Source: Symsagittifera roscoffensis (taxonomy: Eukaryota > Xenacoelomorpha > Acoela > Convolutidae). From it: 64,000 bases of DNA. The stretch lies in NCBI RefSeq assembly GCF_963678635.1, contig NC_087063.1:82385574-82449573 (forward strand), in the 5' to 3' direction. How positions within the stretch are numbered: the first letter of the stretch is position 1; every line of letters begins with the position of its first letter. The translations under genes and the position numbers were made by a program. The notes under the pieces were generated by a model, which did not search any database, was not told the origin of the DNA, and was given only the letters and a program-made list of their open reading frames with translations. Positions 32,942 through 41,399 of this stretch are shown piece by piece.

Positions 32942-33459
32942 TAAAGATGGAGAACCTGAGACCACTTAAGGCTGAACTGCCTGCAGTATGGTCAGATATC
33001 TCAAACGCGATGAGAGGACTCAAGGACCATGCGGTACACATGTTAGTGTTGGACGAGGTGCTGGGGTTGGAACTGTCCAATTTCAGTCGACAACTCAAAC
33101 TGAAACCGGGAATAGACGACGACCATCGAGTGATCGCGGCGATGTCCAACGACTTATGGTTCCGAGCAATGGAAGTGGCAGGTGAATACACAAGAAGGAA
33201 AAATTCACTAGAGACGAGAGCTCACTTGGAGGCGATGGTTCTGAGAACCAAGCCGGAAGCCAACCAGTGGCTACACCTGAACCCTAGAGTAGCGGCAAGG
33301 CCCCCTTTTGAGCAAGGCCCCGTGATGATCACAAAGATACATGCCTACTTGTTGAAGGAGGTGAACCTGGCGGAAAATGCCGGAGAAAAGACCGCTGAAT
33401 TTGGGAACAGAATGTGTCAGATCACTCTAGAAACCTTCTGGACCCAGAAAGTGAAGTGA
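32938..33459 (+). CDS. Cargo ORF C: unknown protein
   Basis: 173 residues. The start overlaps the ORF B stop as ATGA. It is helical and charged. A segment LDEVLGLELSNFSRQLKLKP is strongly conserved in element 2 (LDEVLCLELSKLTRQLKFNP), as is the following DDxxVI.AM…W block. No known domain. The overlap suggests translation by termination-reinitiation after ORF B. It ends at TGA 33457-33459, but the frame stays open into ORF D. Function unknown. Confidence 0.7.
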   Translation: MIKMENLRPLKAELPAVWSDISNAMRGLKDHAVHMLVLDEVLGLELSNFSRQLKLKPGIDDDHRVIAAMSNDLWFRAMEVAGEYTRRKNSLETRAHLEAMVLRTKPEANQWLHLNPRVAARPPFEQGPVMITKIHAYLLKEVNLAENAGEKTAEFGNRMCQITLETFWTQKVK

Positions 33460-33486
33460 CAGGAGGGCTTTGAAAGGACAGACAGC

Positions 33487-34299
33487 ATGCTAGAAGGGTT
33501 GGGAGCCGGATGGACCGCGTCCTTCTTGGCAAAAGTTTACCCGAAAGTCTCGCACTACTTGATAAAAGAATTCCTCCAAGCAGTAGTGGAAGTATCGATA
33601 GTGGAACTAATAGCCTTGTTCGTGACATTTGGAGCAGAGAGTTTCCTGAAAGGACCGGCGATACTGCTCACCGATGGAATCCAGAACCTGCGGCTAGACG
33701 GACTTCTGACATTGATTGCAATTACCCACGGAAACTTGGGAGGACTGATGAAACTGGCACGTTGTCCAGAGCAGATGAGAGAGAGAGTGAGGAACATGGA
33801 TATGAAGAAGTCCACGGACTCGTGGAGCAAGATAAGAGACCTGAGACAAACTCTTATCCAGTATCTCTTACAACAAAATCGCTTTGGAACGGTAGAAGAC
33901 GAGACGATTGAAAGAGAGGAAGATGTTAGACGACATGTTGGAGGCATGCCGCTGTTAACCGACCTGAGTTTGGCTATGAGAACCGATCCCTTGGCGTTGA
34001 TCAGAGGAGTCACGGAGTTCGTGACAGTGATCTATGGACCAGCAGTCACGTTTGCGTTCCCTGACGTTAAGGTGGAAGCATATAGGAGGTCGGTGCTGCA
34101 CCTGAACCTCATATCGGCAGTGGGCGGTAGTACACTGAACTGGTGTGAGCAGCACACATTGCGGGAGCTCATGAGTGAAGATCTGTTATTTGCGAAAATA
34201 TTGGAGCCAGAGATGACAGTCATCAATTTTAATGATCACTTCCGTGATCGCATGGGAGAAGTAGAAAGAGGACACATCGAGGTGTTTCCAAAGCTTTGA
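33487..34299 (+). CDS. Cargo ORF D: unknown protein with hydrophobic segment
   Basis: 270 residues from ATG 33487, in the same frame as ORF C. A hydrophobic stretch (about residues 25-50, EFLQAVVEVSIVELIALFVTFG) could be membrane-associated or a buried helix. The conserved core with element 2 includes LRLDG…LTLIAITHGNL and GGMPLLTDLSLAMRTDPLAL. No family recognised. It ends at TGA 34297-34299, after which the same frame continues open as ORF E. Confidence 0.7.
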   Translation: MLEGLGAGWTASFLAKVYPKVSHYLIKEFLQAVVEVSIVELIALFVTFGAESFLKGPAILLTDGIQNLRLDGLLTLIAITHGNLGGLMKLARCPEQMRERVRNMDMKKSTDSWSKIRDLRQTLIQYLLQQNRFGTVEDETIEREEDVRRHVGGMPLLTDLSLAMRTDPLALIRGVTEFVTVIYGPAVTFAFPDVKVEAYRRSVLHLNLISAVGGSTLNWCEQHTLRELMSEDLLFAKILEPEMTVINFNDHFRDRMGEVERGHIEVFPKL

Positions 34300-35718
34300 A
34301 ATCTGAGACCCTATGATAAAACGAATGGTGAAATAACCAGAGTGCCTCGTCTCACTGCAGCATATCACAAAGTGAGAGAAGAGACGAAGGACTGGGGCGA
34401 TTACAAGAAGCTGCCGGAGGCAATCCCTGAATTCCCTCTGATAAGAAGGATGTTGCTCAGAGCAGTCTCCGTGGTACAAACTCCTAGGTTGAGAGCATTC
34501 GAAACCAAAGAAAGGAGAGTAGGGAATTTCGTGGGCACGATGGATCCATACTTTGTAGGGAGAAATGCCGCCGTGTTACAGTACACACGATTTGCATACA
34601 CGGATCAAGCGACGAGAAGGCGAATAAGCAACGCCGCGACTCCCAAGCCTGGAAGATTTGATGAGGAATGGAAGGGATTAGGCTTAGCTCCGATGAGGAT
34701 GAGAGGCAGGACCGAACTGCCTGAAGCCTCATTGATCCTGACTAGTGTAAAACAGGAGATGAGAGTGGGAGGAATACTGCAGACGAGAACCTTCCTAGCA
34801 CCCTTCGGCTGCGAAGAAATCAAAGTGGTCCATGGAGAAGAGGAAGATAAATCGGCCGGAACATTGCTCATACCGAGATTCCAGGAAGAAATCGACAATG
34901 ACGAACAAGGACCATCGAGCTCGAACAAGGATAAGTCAGAAGGAGATGACGGACAGGGTGGAAGCCGTCAAACCGAAGAACCCATGCAACAAGATCAAGC
35001 TGGTGGGGAAGACGACAGGGCATCGACAGGAGGAACATCCAGCATGGATTTCAATATCTTCAGTAATCTTGAGAATAATGCAGATACGTTGGAAACGACT
35101 GAGCCAGCGGATGAAGGCATCTCGACACTGGAGCCTCTGTCAGCCTTTATGGAAATGAAACGGAATTTGCCGGAGAGCAGCTCTCCTGGCAATTCAAGAA
35201 ATAACGACCAGAGAATCCTCATGGAATCACCTAGGAGGAGAAGAATAGAGGCCTCAGCCAGAGTACCTTTCTTGGGAACGCTGCCCGAAGAAGAATGGGA
35301 AGTACATCACCGCGACCACGAGAGTAGGACGGGATGCAAACTGGACAGAGTGGCGTTTATGGAAGAAGTCTGGACCGTAGTTCAGAGCTATGGGACCCAG
35401 TCCATTCTGAAAACGGGTCTCAACCAACCCTTGATGAGAGAAGTACTTGACAAGCTTGATGATTGTGAAGGGAGACTGAGTGAGTTGTTGATCGACTCGG
35501 CCACTGATGAAAGTGAAGCGAATTCTCCCATCAAGATGACACCGCAGGACGATAAAGGAGAGGTGGTGTATCTGTCAAGAACCAGGAGAGGGACGATGCG
35601 ATCAAAATTGGTGATTGATAAAAATCAATGCGATGAAAATGAAGTTAGGCAGCAGAGTGATGCCGAGGAGAGTTGGAAAGACGAAGGTGGATTCAGAAAT
35701 ATCGATGAAAGCTGGTAA
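34300..35718 (+). CDS. Cargo ORF E: unknown protein with acidic linker
   Basis: Open in the frame of ORF D right after its TGA. The first ATG is only at 34450, inside the block LPEAIPEFPLIRRM that is conserved in element 2 (LPVTIPEFPTLRRM). The protein therefore probably starts upstream as an extension of D (readthrough, or a secondary stop). The middle part (GGILQTRTFLAPFG…AGTLLI) is also recognisable in element 2. Residues about 180-250 are low-complexity acidic/Ser/Gln. A C-terminal helical part ends at TAA 35718. The coding signal then seems to move to another frame (KRKRVEEVMD…) that stops at TAG 35807-35809. No known domain. Confidence 0.65.
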   Translation, partial: NLRPYDKTNGEITRVPRLTAAYHKVREETKDWGDYKKLPEAIPEFPLIRRMLLRAVSVVQTPRLRAFETKERRVGNFVGTMDPYFVGRNAAVLQYTRFAYTDQATRRRISNAATPKPGRFDEEWKGLGLAPMRMRGRTELPEASLILTSVKQEMRVGGILQTRTFLAPFGCEEIKVVHGEEEDKSAGTLLIPRFQEEIDNDEQGPSSSNKDKSEGDDGQGGSRQTEEPMQQDQAGGEDDRASTGGTSSMDFNIFSNLENNADTLETTEPADEGISTLEPLSAFMEMKRNLPESSSPGNSRNNDQRILMESPRRRRIEASARVPFLGTLPEEEWEVHHRDHESRTGCKLDRVAFMEEVWTVVQSYGTQSILKTGLNQPLMREVLDKLDDCEGRLSELLIDSATDESEANSPIKMTPQDDKGEVVYLSRTRRGTMRSKLVIDKNQCDENEVRQQSDAEESWKDEGGFRNIDESW

Positions 35719-35812
35719 TTCAGCGAAAAGGAAACGAGTTGAGGAGGTCATGGATTTGGGGCAAGGTGATTATCAACTGTCTGGTACAGATAAAATGTTA
35801 ACTGATTAGGCG

Positions 35813-36568
35813 ATGGTGCCACCCATTCTCATGGCGGGGATAAAGTCAACAGGTTATAAATCCAAAAGGAGTGACCGCACTTTGACTGGAGCAACCTTAG
35901 AAATGGAAATACTCAGCCAATGTGGAGAGAGCACAATGAAAGACTTCAAGCCATCTCCCATGAATCATGGAAAGGGAAGTGTCACAGGACAACTAACACC
36001 AGTGGAATATAACCGACTAACAGTGTCGGAGACTGTGTCAATAGATGAACCCACCGGTGGATACATGGAGATGTTAGAATACCGAAACTCGGCTAGAGGG
36101 TATGTAATGGCCCTGGAAGACGAAAAAGCCATGGAGGGTTATCTGGAAACGATGTTGCAAGGCACCACCCTCAAGCAGAAGGCGTACGGGACTTTAGCGT
36201 CGTCTGACATACAGGCAGAAACGATAGAGCAGTTGGTGAGCCTTCCATGGAAAGCAGTAGTATTAAGGTATTTCGAAGAAGAAATGAGGACTACGCCAAG
36301 AATACATGCTCTCGTGGCAGTACCTTATGTGAGAACAGAGTTACAACTCAGGTTCGCCTGGTGCATGATGGGACTGACTCGCGATGAATATGATTCAGAA
36401 GAAACGAAGAGGTCAAAAGAGGAGAAGGTTTTCCTTATGACAAACCTGAGGGATCTGATAGTCCAAGAGGGAGCAGCAGTAGCGTGTGCAAAGCGGAGAG
36501 ACGCTCTCTGTTTCATTCGATTCCTGATAGAGCAGATTTCAGTACCTGCATTAAACACTTGTGTTTAG
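35813..36568 (+). CDS. Cargo ORF F: unknown protein
   Basis: 251 residues from ATG 35813, three nucleotides after an in-frame TAG. The N-terminal 90 residues are Ser/Thr-rich and probably disordered; the C-terminal 150 are helical (ALEDEKAMEGYLETMLQG… LRYFEEEMRT…). The YVMALEDEK…YLETML pattern has a faint counterpart in element 2 (MFLDTLDQKVWQDFLSQF). It stops at TAG 36566-36568 with the same frame open beyond. Function unknown. Confidence 0.6.
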   Translation: MVPPILMAGIKSTGYKSKRSDRTLTGATLEMEILSQCGESTMKDFKPSPMNHGKGSVTGQLTPVEYNRLTVSETVSIDEPTGGYMEMLEYRNSARGYVMALEDEKAMEGYLETMLQGTTLKQKAYGTLASSDIQAETIEQLVSLPWKAVVLRYFEEEMRTTPRIHALVAVPYVRTELQLRFAWCMMGLTRDEYDSEETKRSKEEKVFLMTNLRDLIVQEGAAVACAKRRDALCFIRFLIEQISVPALNTCV

Positions 36569-36574
36569 GTGTTG

Positions 36575-37195
36575 ATGGAAGGCGATGAGCGAGCGAACGC
36601 CTTATTCTTGCTAGCACTGCTGGATATGCAGCAAAGTAAACCAATGAGGGTGAACATGAAAGAACCCGAAGAATTAGAACCCATGAGAAAGATAGACGAA
36701 ATCAGGAGATTCTCAAACAAGGAGCTGAGACTCACTAAAGAATCTATGGGAGCATTGCCGAAATCCAGTGAATACTGTGGACCGATCAAGAAGAAATCGT
36801 ATAGCTACGTATCCGGGATCATAGGGATAGCGTACAATCCTTTCCTGAGTGAAGACATACGCGATTGCTTCTTTGATTATGAGCAGGCGGTGTTACTAAG
36901 ATTCTGGACGCCCAGAATTGTAACGATTAAAAGCGTTAACAATCCACAGGCCAAATTGGGACTGGTTTTGGAAGAAGAGGTGACTGCACCTTCAGTACCA
37001 AAATCCCACAAAAGAGTGGAGTTTGGGTTGGGATTCTCAGATGAATTACTGAGAACGAGCTTGATGGCAGTGTGGGAATTGATGAGGCCATCATGGTGTC
37101 CTAGTCCTAACGCTGACTCAATATTACGGGCGACACAAGACGTACATAGGGAACTGAATGCAGACTGTAACCTGCGTGACCTCAACATCATATAA
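36575..37195 (+). CDS. Cargo ORF G: unknown protein
   Basis: 206 residues from the first ATG at 36575, two codons after the ORF F stop and in the same frame. Mixed helix/strand character with SYVSGIIGIAYNPFLSEDIRD in the middle. No domain recognised and no clear copy in element 2. It ends at TAA 37193-37195; one codon later the same frame continues as ORF H. Confidence 0.6.
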   Translation: MEGDERANALFLLALLDMQQSKPMRVNMKEPEELEPMRKIDEIRRFSNKELRLTKESMGALPKSSEYCGPIKKKSYSYVSGIIGIAYNPFLSEDIRDCFFDYEQAVLLRFWTPRIVTIKSVNNPQAKLGLVLEEEVTAPSVPKSHKRVEFGLGFSDELLRTSLMAVWELMRPSWCPSPNADSILRATQDVHRELNADCNLRDLNII

Positions 37196-37201
37196 AATGT
37201 G

Positions 37202-38308
37202 ATGATAACGGCCTCTAAGAGCAACGGGGAAGATAAAGTGGAGTTGCCTGGTTGGGGACCAGAAGACTGGGTCAAACCTGGTAGCTGTCTGGCGGAAGTT
37301 TGTGGACTGGAGGGTCACGTTTGTGGAAGTCTGGACTGTGTGAAGACCCTGGAGAAACAACACAAGCAATTGACGGTATTGTTTGGAAACGTAGTGATGA
37401 AAGCAAGAACAGAAACGGAACTAATAGCAGATTGCCATGGAGGAACCGATGTGAATCTAGTGACCGCACTAGGATTCTACAGCATGTTTGGTTCTTTAGA
37501 GTCACTATTGAATCTAGAACAGAAACATGAGATGGTCACAGCCATCAGTGTAGAAGTATTCCCAGGAGTTCTGCAGACTGAGCAGAAATACATAGGAAAA
37601 TGGAGGGAAGCAATCGAGACGGAAATGAACAAAAGACACAGTGAGACTTATTGTAGACCATCGGGAGCACGATATTTGGTGGGTTCAACATTGGCTCCAA
37701 TTTGCAAGAGCAGATACCCTGTACATTTCGTAGCTGTGGACGTGAAGAGTACAAGAACGATTGTGGATCAAGCCTTCTCAGTGCCGAAGTGTGTGAGACT
37801 GGCGAGAATGTCCGAGAAGTCATACGAGTTGCTATGTAAGGTGTTCTCAGCAGTTCCAGAGAGAACCAAAGAAGAATTGGAGTCAATACTAGGAAAGAAG
37901 TTCATGGGATATGTGAGCGGGAACTTCAGTGACTTTGAGAGGCAGAAACAGAGAGGATCAACTGTCACAGATTACAATGCAGTAGATGAGAATGATGAAG
38001 TCCACCGAGTGATGATGGAAGTGGAACCATTACTGGAAGCTTCGGGAGAACGTAATTGGAGGAGAATCATGTTGACACATGATGAGTTTCCTTGCCACTG
38101 CTTGCTGCAAACCTGGTGGTATCCCAAGCGTGGTACTCTGATGTTGATCTGGGATTCTGGAGAGCTGCTCTCTATGGGTTTACCAGATTCATCACAGCCC
38201 GTAACAATAGTGATAGTGGGAGTTATGATGGCGATACGATGGCTGGAAGCTCATGTAAGAGAAAAAACAGACAGGAGGCGCCGACGAGAGAACAGTTGCG
38301 GAAGTTAG
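37202..38308 (+). CDS. Cargo ORF H: Cys-containing unknown protein
   Basis: 368 residues from ATG 37202, in frame with F and G. An N-terminal Cys group (SCLAEVCGLEGHVCGSLDC, about 29-47) could bind metal, but the spacing does not match a zinc finger I know. A region near 200 reads VHFVAVDVKS. The C-terminal end is hydrophobic (PVTIVIVGVMMAIRWLEAHV), then basic (RRRRR-like), suggesting a membrane anchor or amphipathic tail. It overlaps ORF I by 70 nt. Function unknown. Confidence 0.6.
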   Translation: MITASKSNGEDKVELPGWGPEDWVKPGSCLAEVCGLEGHVCGSLDCVKTLEKQHKQLTVLFGNVVMKARTETELIADCHGGTDVNLVTALGFYSMFGSLESLLNLEQKHEMVTAISVEVFPGVLQTEQKYIGKWREAIETEMNKRHSETYCRPSGARYLVGSTLAPICKSRYPVHFVAVDVKSTRTIVDQAFSVPKCVRLARMSEKSYELLCKVFSAVPERTKEELESILGKKFMGYVSGNFSDFERQKQRGSTVTDYNAVDENDEVHRVMMEVEPLLEASGERNWRRIMLTHDEFPCHCLLQTWWYPKRGTLMLIWDSGELLSMGLPDSSQPVTIVIVGVMMAIRWLEAHVREKTDRRRRRENSCGS

Positions 38309-38838
38309 ATTGTCTAAAAGATTTAGATCTTTTTGAGACAATGTGCAAAATTCTAAACATTCCGATGGAAGTGAAGAAGATATGGGCAAGGAAACGATTG
38401 ATGCCATGGTTCAGAGCTAACATAACTGCATGGTTGTACGAGTATGCGAAAAAGCCTATGTCGAAGCACGGCAGGGTGTACAGTGAATATCAGCTGGACA
38501 TTGGAGCAGGAGATTTCAAGCGAGCTCTCGTGACTCATCGGAATGCAGTGACCACCGCTGTGAAAAGAATTTCCAGGACGAGTGAACGTAATGGAAAGGA
38601 GAAGGCAGAGATGTTAAAGGAGGATTTGGAGAGAAACGTGACGTTGTGTCTCCACAACAGCTTCTGCAGGAACAGAGAATCTGACGTGGATCCCCTACCT
38701 TGCCGCAAACAGAGGGTAGAAGAGCAGAAGTGTTGGAGGACGGCTTCCAGCAGCGTCAGGATAGCTAACGACGTGTTACAAGATACGGAGACTGAGAGTG
38801 CAGAGTCAGTATCACAGGAGGAAGAAATGGAGCATTGA
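38239..38838 (+). CDS. Cargo ORF I: basic unknown protein
   Basis: 199 residues from ATG 38239 in a frame different from ORF H, overlapping its end. The start is Lys/Arg-rich (SSCKRKNRQEAPTREQ), followed by a helical region containing WARKRLMPWFRANITAW and an acidic tail (ESVSQEEEMEH). It is the last cargo ORF before about 820 nt of 3' non-coding sequence. It could bind nucleic acid through its basic start, which is inference only. Confidence 0.55.
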   Translation: MAGSSCKRKNRQEAPTREQLRKLDCLKDLDLFETMCKILNIPMEVKKIWARKRLMPWFRANITAWLYEYAKKPMSKHGRVYSEYQLDIGAGDFKRALVTHRNAVTTAVKRISRTSERNGKEKAEMLKEDLERNVTLCLHNSFCRNRESDVDPLPCRKQRVEEQKCWRTASSSVRIANDVLQDTETESAESVSQEEEMEH

Positions 38839-39660
38839 CGATTGACCGAAAAGCAGGATGGAAAAAGAGACGAAAATTAGAAGAATTTAGAAGTTTTAGA
38901 ACTTCTAAACGAAAAAAAAAAGAAGAGAAAAAAGGAGTAATGAAGGAAAAGTTAAAGCTCAGAATTGTTTTATGTGTGTGAAAAAACTCAAGTGAGAAAC
39001 CAAGCAACCAAGTTGTAATTGAAAACTGAAACATTAAGTTGAGTTTTGAAATTGTTGCATTTATAAATTTGCATTGTGATTTTAGTCGAGTGGCTTTAGA
39101 GACACTCACTTACTATTTATTTAGAAAGGCTTAAGTGAAGGAGTATATTTAAATATTCCAGCCTGCATGATTGTTTTTAATCAGCTAGGAGAACTGATCA
39201 CTTTGTGGTGACATGGAAGGCTTGGGTAATCTCTCGAAGAGGGAGATTGTTTCATTGTTCTTTCTAACCACAGAGTTTCTTAGTTTTAGTATTCAGGACA
39301 ATAACAAGCAAGATTTCCGAAGGGAGAAGCATAGTAGGACAATTTTAGCTGGTTGGTTGGCAGGACTGTCCTGCAAGGCAACACCTTTTAAATCTAAGAG
39401 AAAAAGTTTTAATCGGGACATTGACATTGGAAGTCAGAAAATATGTTTTATCTTAAGTCATATCCTCAATGTGCAGATTAATGAAAGAATTTGAAGGCTA
39501 TAGTGATGTAGTATGATGCCATTTGTATTCTGCAGTGAGTCGATGTGACGTGGATGGGGGTAATTTCGTGCATTTTGTAAATTCTGTTCGATGACACGGT
39601 ATCTATTTTACGAACATTGCGTGATTCAATGAGGACATTGACCGGACTGTCCGGGGAGTA
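38839..39660 (+). other. 3' non-coding region of element 1
   Basis: No gene. Begins with a long purine-rich run (about 38848-38950, many GAAAAAGA-type blocks). The base pairs just left of the 3' LTR are GGGGAGTA, a short purine stretch at the place of the polypurine tract. The ORF at 39213-39494 lacks protein character. Confidence 0.55.
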
Positions 39661-40563
39661 TGTGACATTCGACCAGAATGTGCCAAAATGCAATCTCTGC
39701 AGAATTTGAATTTTTAGCAGCGAGCCTTCCGGATTAGTGATTTTTAAGGATTAAGAACGTTATTTGAACGATTGAACAAAACGTGAAGGTTGAAGGATTC
39801 GGAAATTGCTAATTTTTAAATTCTCGAACTGATTACGTAACATTTCTGAGAAACGTCAGAAACGGCCATTTTGGCAGAAAATGCTAAAAAGCAACAGAAG
39901 AACGACAGTCGCACTGACGAAAACAACGAAGATTGTGAGAGAAAAACAACAGAGAAAAACAGAAGAACGTTCCCAGTTGCAACTATTGTGTCGCTACAAT
40001 AGTTGCAAGGCCGTTGCAGACAACGGTGAAGGGTGGGAGACAGCCTTCCGGGTTACGAAGAAATCAAGATTAACGAGCTTGATTCAGTGGATTCAAGAAT
40101 CCGGAAGGGTTTCGGAACTGAAACTTTTATTCTTTTATATAAACTTTTAGCTTCTTGTCATGTCCTGAATTGAATTTAATTAACAACTAGGTTCATTTTG
40201 ATAAGGATGAGAAGCTAGGAGTTTGGGGAAAGGGTTGATCCATCTTCGATGGAGATGATGATTTTTATCTACTGAACAAAAACAATAATAATTCAATAAG
40301 TAGTAGCCCTGTTTTTAGGAGTGACCTCGTGGTCTGGGGATACTGAGACCCAGCCATGAGCTCACTATTTCTGCGTGTAATCTAGTTAATTTGAGTGTTT
40401 TGACCAAAGCCGAAAGCAGTAACGTTTTTATCGACCCGATGTTGGAAAAGACCACCAAAAGTACTGGCTTGGTAGAGACGGTGAAAAGCATATAAAGCTC
40501 TGTTTAAACGTTAGCCAGTCGTCTTAGGACTTAGTTTTATTTTCCGTCGATATGTATCTTCCG
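39661..40563 (+). repeat. 3' LTR of element 1, last 13 bp missing
   Basis: Direct copy of 23269-24170 with about 25-30 differences by eye, starting TGTGACATTCG. It ends at …TATCTTCCG (40563). The terminal GGCGAATGTTACA present in the 5' LTR is absent and the sequence passes to TTTACTT, which contains the presumed target duplication TTACT. The 3' terminus therefore appears trimmed. The hairpin at 39977-40008 is intact. Confidence 0.92.
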
Positions 40564-40736
40564 TTTACTTAGTAAAGTAACACGGGAAAATTAATATTGG
40601 GTAAGAAGTCAAATCAGTTAACCATCTGTTTGAAAAAAAAAGATGACAAAACTACATCAAAAAAATCAAATTAAGAATGAAACACAAAGGTCAAAAAAAT
40701 TTATTTATACACTTTTAAATATTGTATGAAAGCAAA

Positions 40737-40785
40737 ATCATTTCAAAGGTTTTTGCAACTAAGTGCATCGTCATGGTTTTTACAA
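40737..40785 (-). ncRNA. Second, weaker hammerhead-like motif
   Basis: Minus strand ATGACGA (40774-40768) in place of CTGACGA, then TGCA-CTTAGT-TGCA (40767-40754) and AAAA. Two core positions are altered, so it is probably inactive. Its presence at the same place in the other terminal repeat supports the reading of 43861-43905. Confidence 0.45.
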
Positions 40786-40838
40786 TAAACTAATCTAAAT
40801 GACGATAAAACATCAATTTACAAATGTTATTTTTAATA
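40741..40838 (-). repeat. Penelope-type terminal repeat, left copy
   Basis: Shares GGTTTTTGCAACTAAGTGCATCGTCA, ACTAATCTAAATGACGATAAAACATCAA and TTATTT blocks in the same order and orientation as 43864-43957. The copies are diverged (around 75-80% by eye). On the minus strand it begins the hammerhead-like motif. Confidence 0.7.
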
Positions 40839-40996
40839 ATTCACATACATTTTGGTTCTAAACCATCATGTTACAAAATTAGAAAATCACAGTTAACTTC
40901 TTTATTACTTTTAAGATTAAAAGACTTTTAAACTCAAAAATTAGTTGAACATTTTAAAATTAATTTGTCTGGAAGTTTCTCAGTCATAATTCCTTT

Positions 40997-41330
40997 TTAA
41001 AAACCAAAAATATTTTGGGAAAATTTTTTCATAACTAACTCCCTGCTCCTAAACTCATCGCGCGTGTTCAAGCTCTGTTTCTCATTCCTGATATGTATTA
41101 CCTCTAGTGTTAACAATTTTATTTGATTGTTTGACCTATCTATAATTCTCCAACTAAGATCTGCGCTTTTTCCCTCAAGTTCACATTGCTGAAGGTCGAC
41201 GCCTACCGGTGAGTCTGCTCTTTTATGTTCTTCAATTCTAGTGGTCAAATGTCGAACAGTTTGTCCGACAAAGGTAGAAGTGCATCCACTACATGACAAA
41301 TTATAAACCAATCTTCATTTGTGATCATTA
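40997..41330 (-). pseudogene. GIY-YIG endonuclease domain of the Penelope-like element
   Basis: The translation starts VYNLSCSGCTSTFVGQTVRHLTTRIEEHK, the GIY-YIG pattern (here VYN…FVG) with the conserved Arg and His-Lys that follow. The spaced SxxCxxTFVGxT form is the one attached to Penelope-like reverse transcriptases. It is broken by frameshifts and stops in its continuation. In the active family the domain nicks target DNA to prime reverse transcription. Confidence 0.75.
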
Positions 41331-41399
41331 GAAAATGCCGACTTCAATGATTGTAAACATGATTTCAGTTTTCTTGTGGTGAAAACCATTTGAACGTTG

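Larger units (their letters stand above)
23269..40563 (+). mobile_element. Element 1: 17.3-kb LTR retroelement with cargo, core pol deleted
   Basis: Two direct LTRs (23269-24183, 39661-40563) bound an internal region with a primer-binding-site candidate, a 3-kb leader, a gag-start fragment, the C-terminal part of a Ty3/Gypsy integrase, a macro domain and a series of long cargo ORFs (A to I). Protease, RT, RNase H and the integrase catalytic core are absent, with a junction at 27541-27643. It therefore cannot mobilise itself and would need a helper. LTR divergence of about 3% by eye suggests a fairly recent insertion. TTACT flanks both ends (23264-23268 and 40565-40569), a likely 5-bp target duplication. 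The element is visibly more GC-rich than the host flanks. Confidence 0.9.

Noticed and set aside
30833-37195. Reassigned stop codons as explanation for in-phase ORFs
   Set aside because: TAA, TAG and TGA all interrupt the cargo, while XPO4 and the four-exon gene use standard stops without internal ones.
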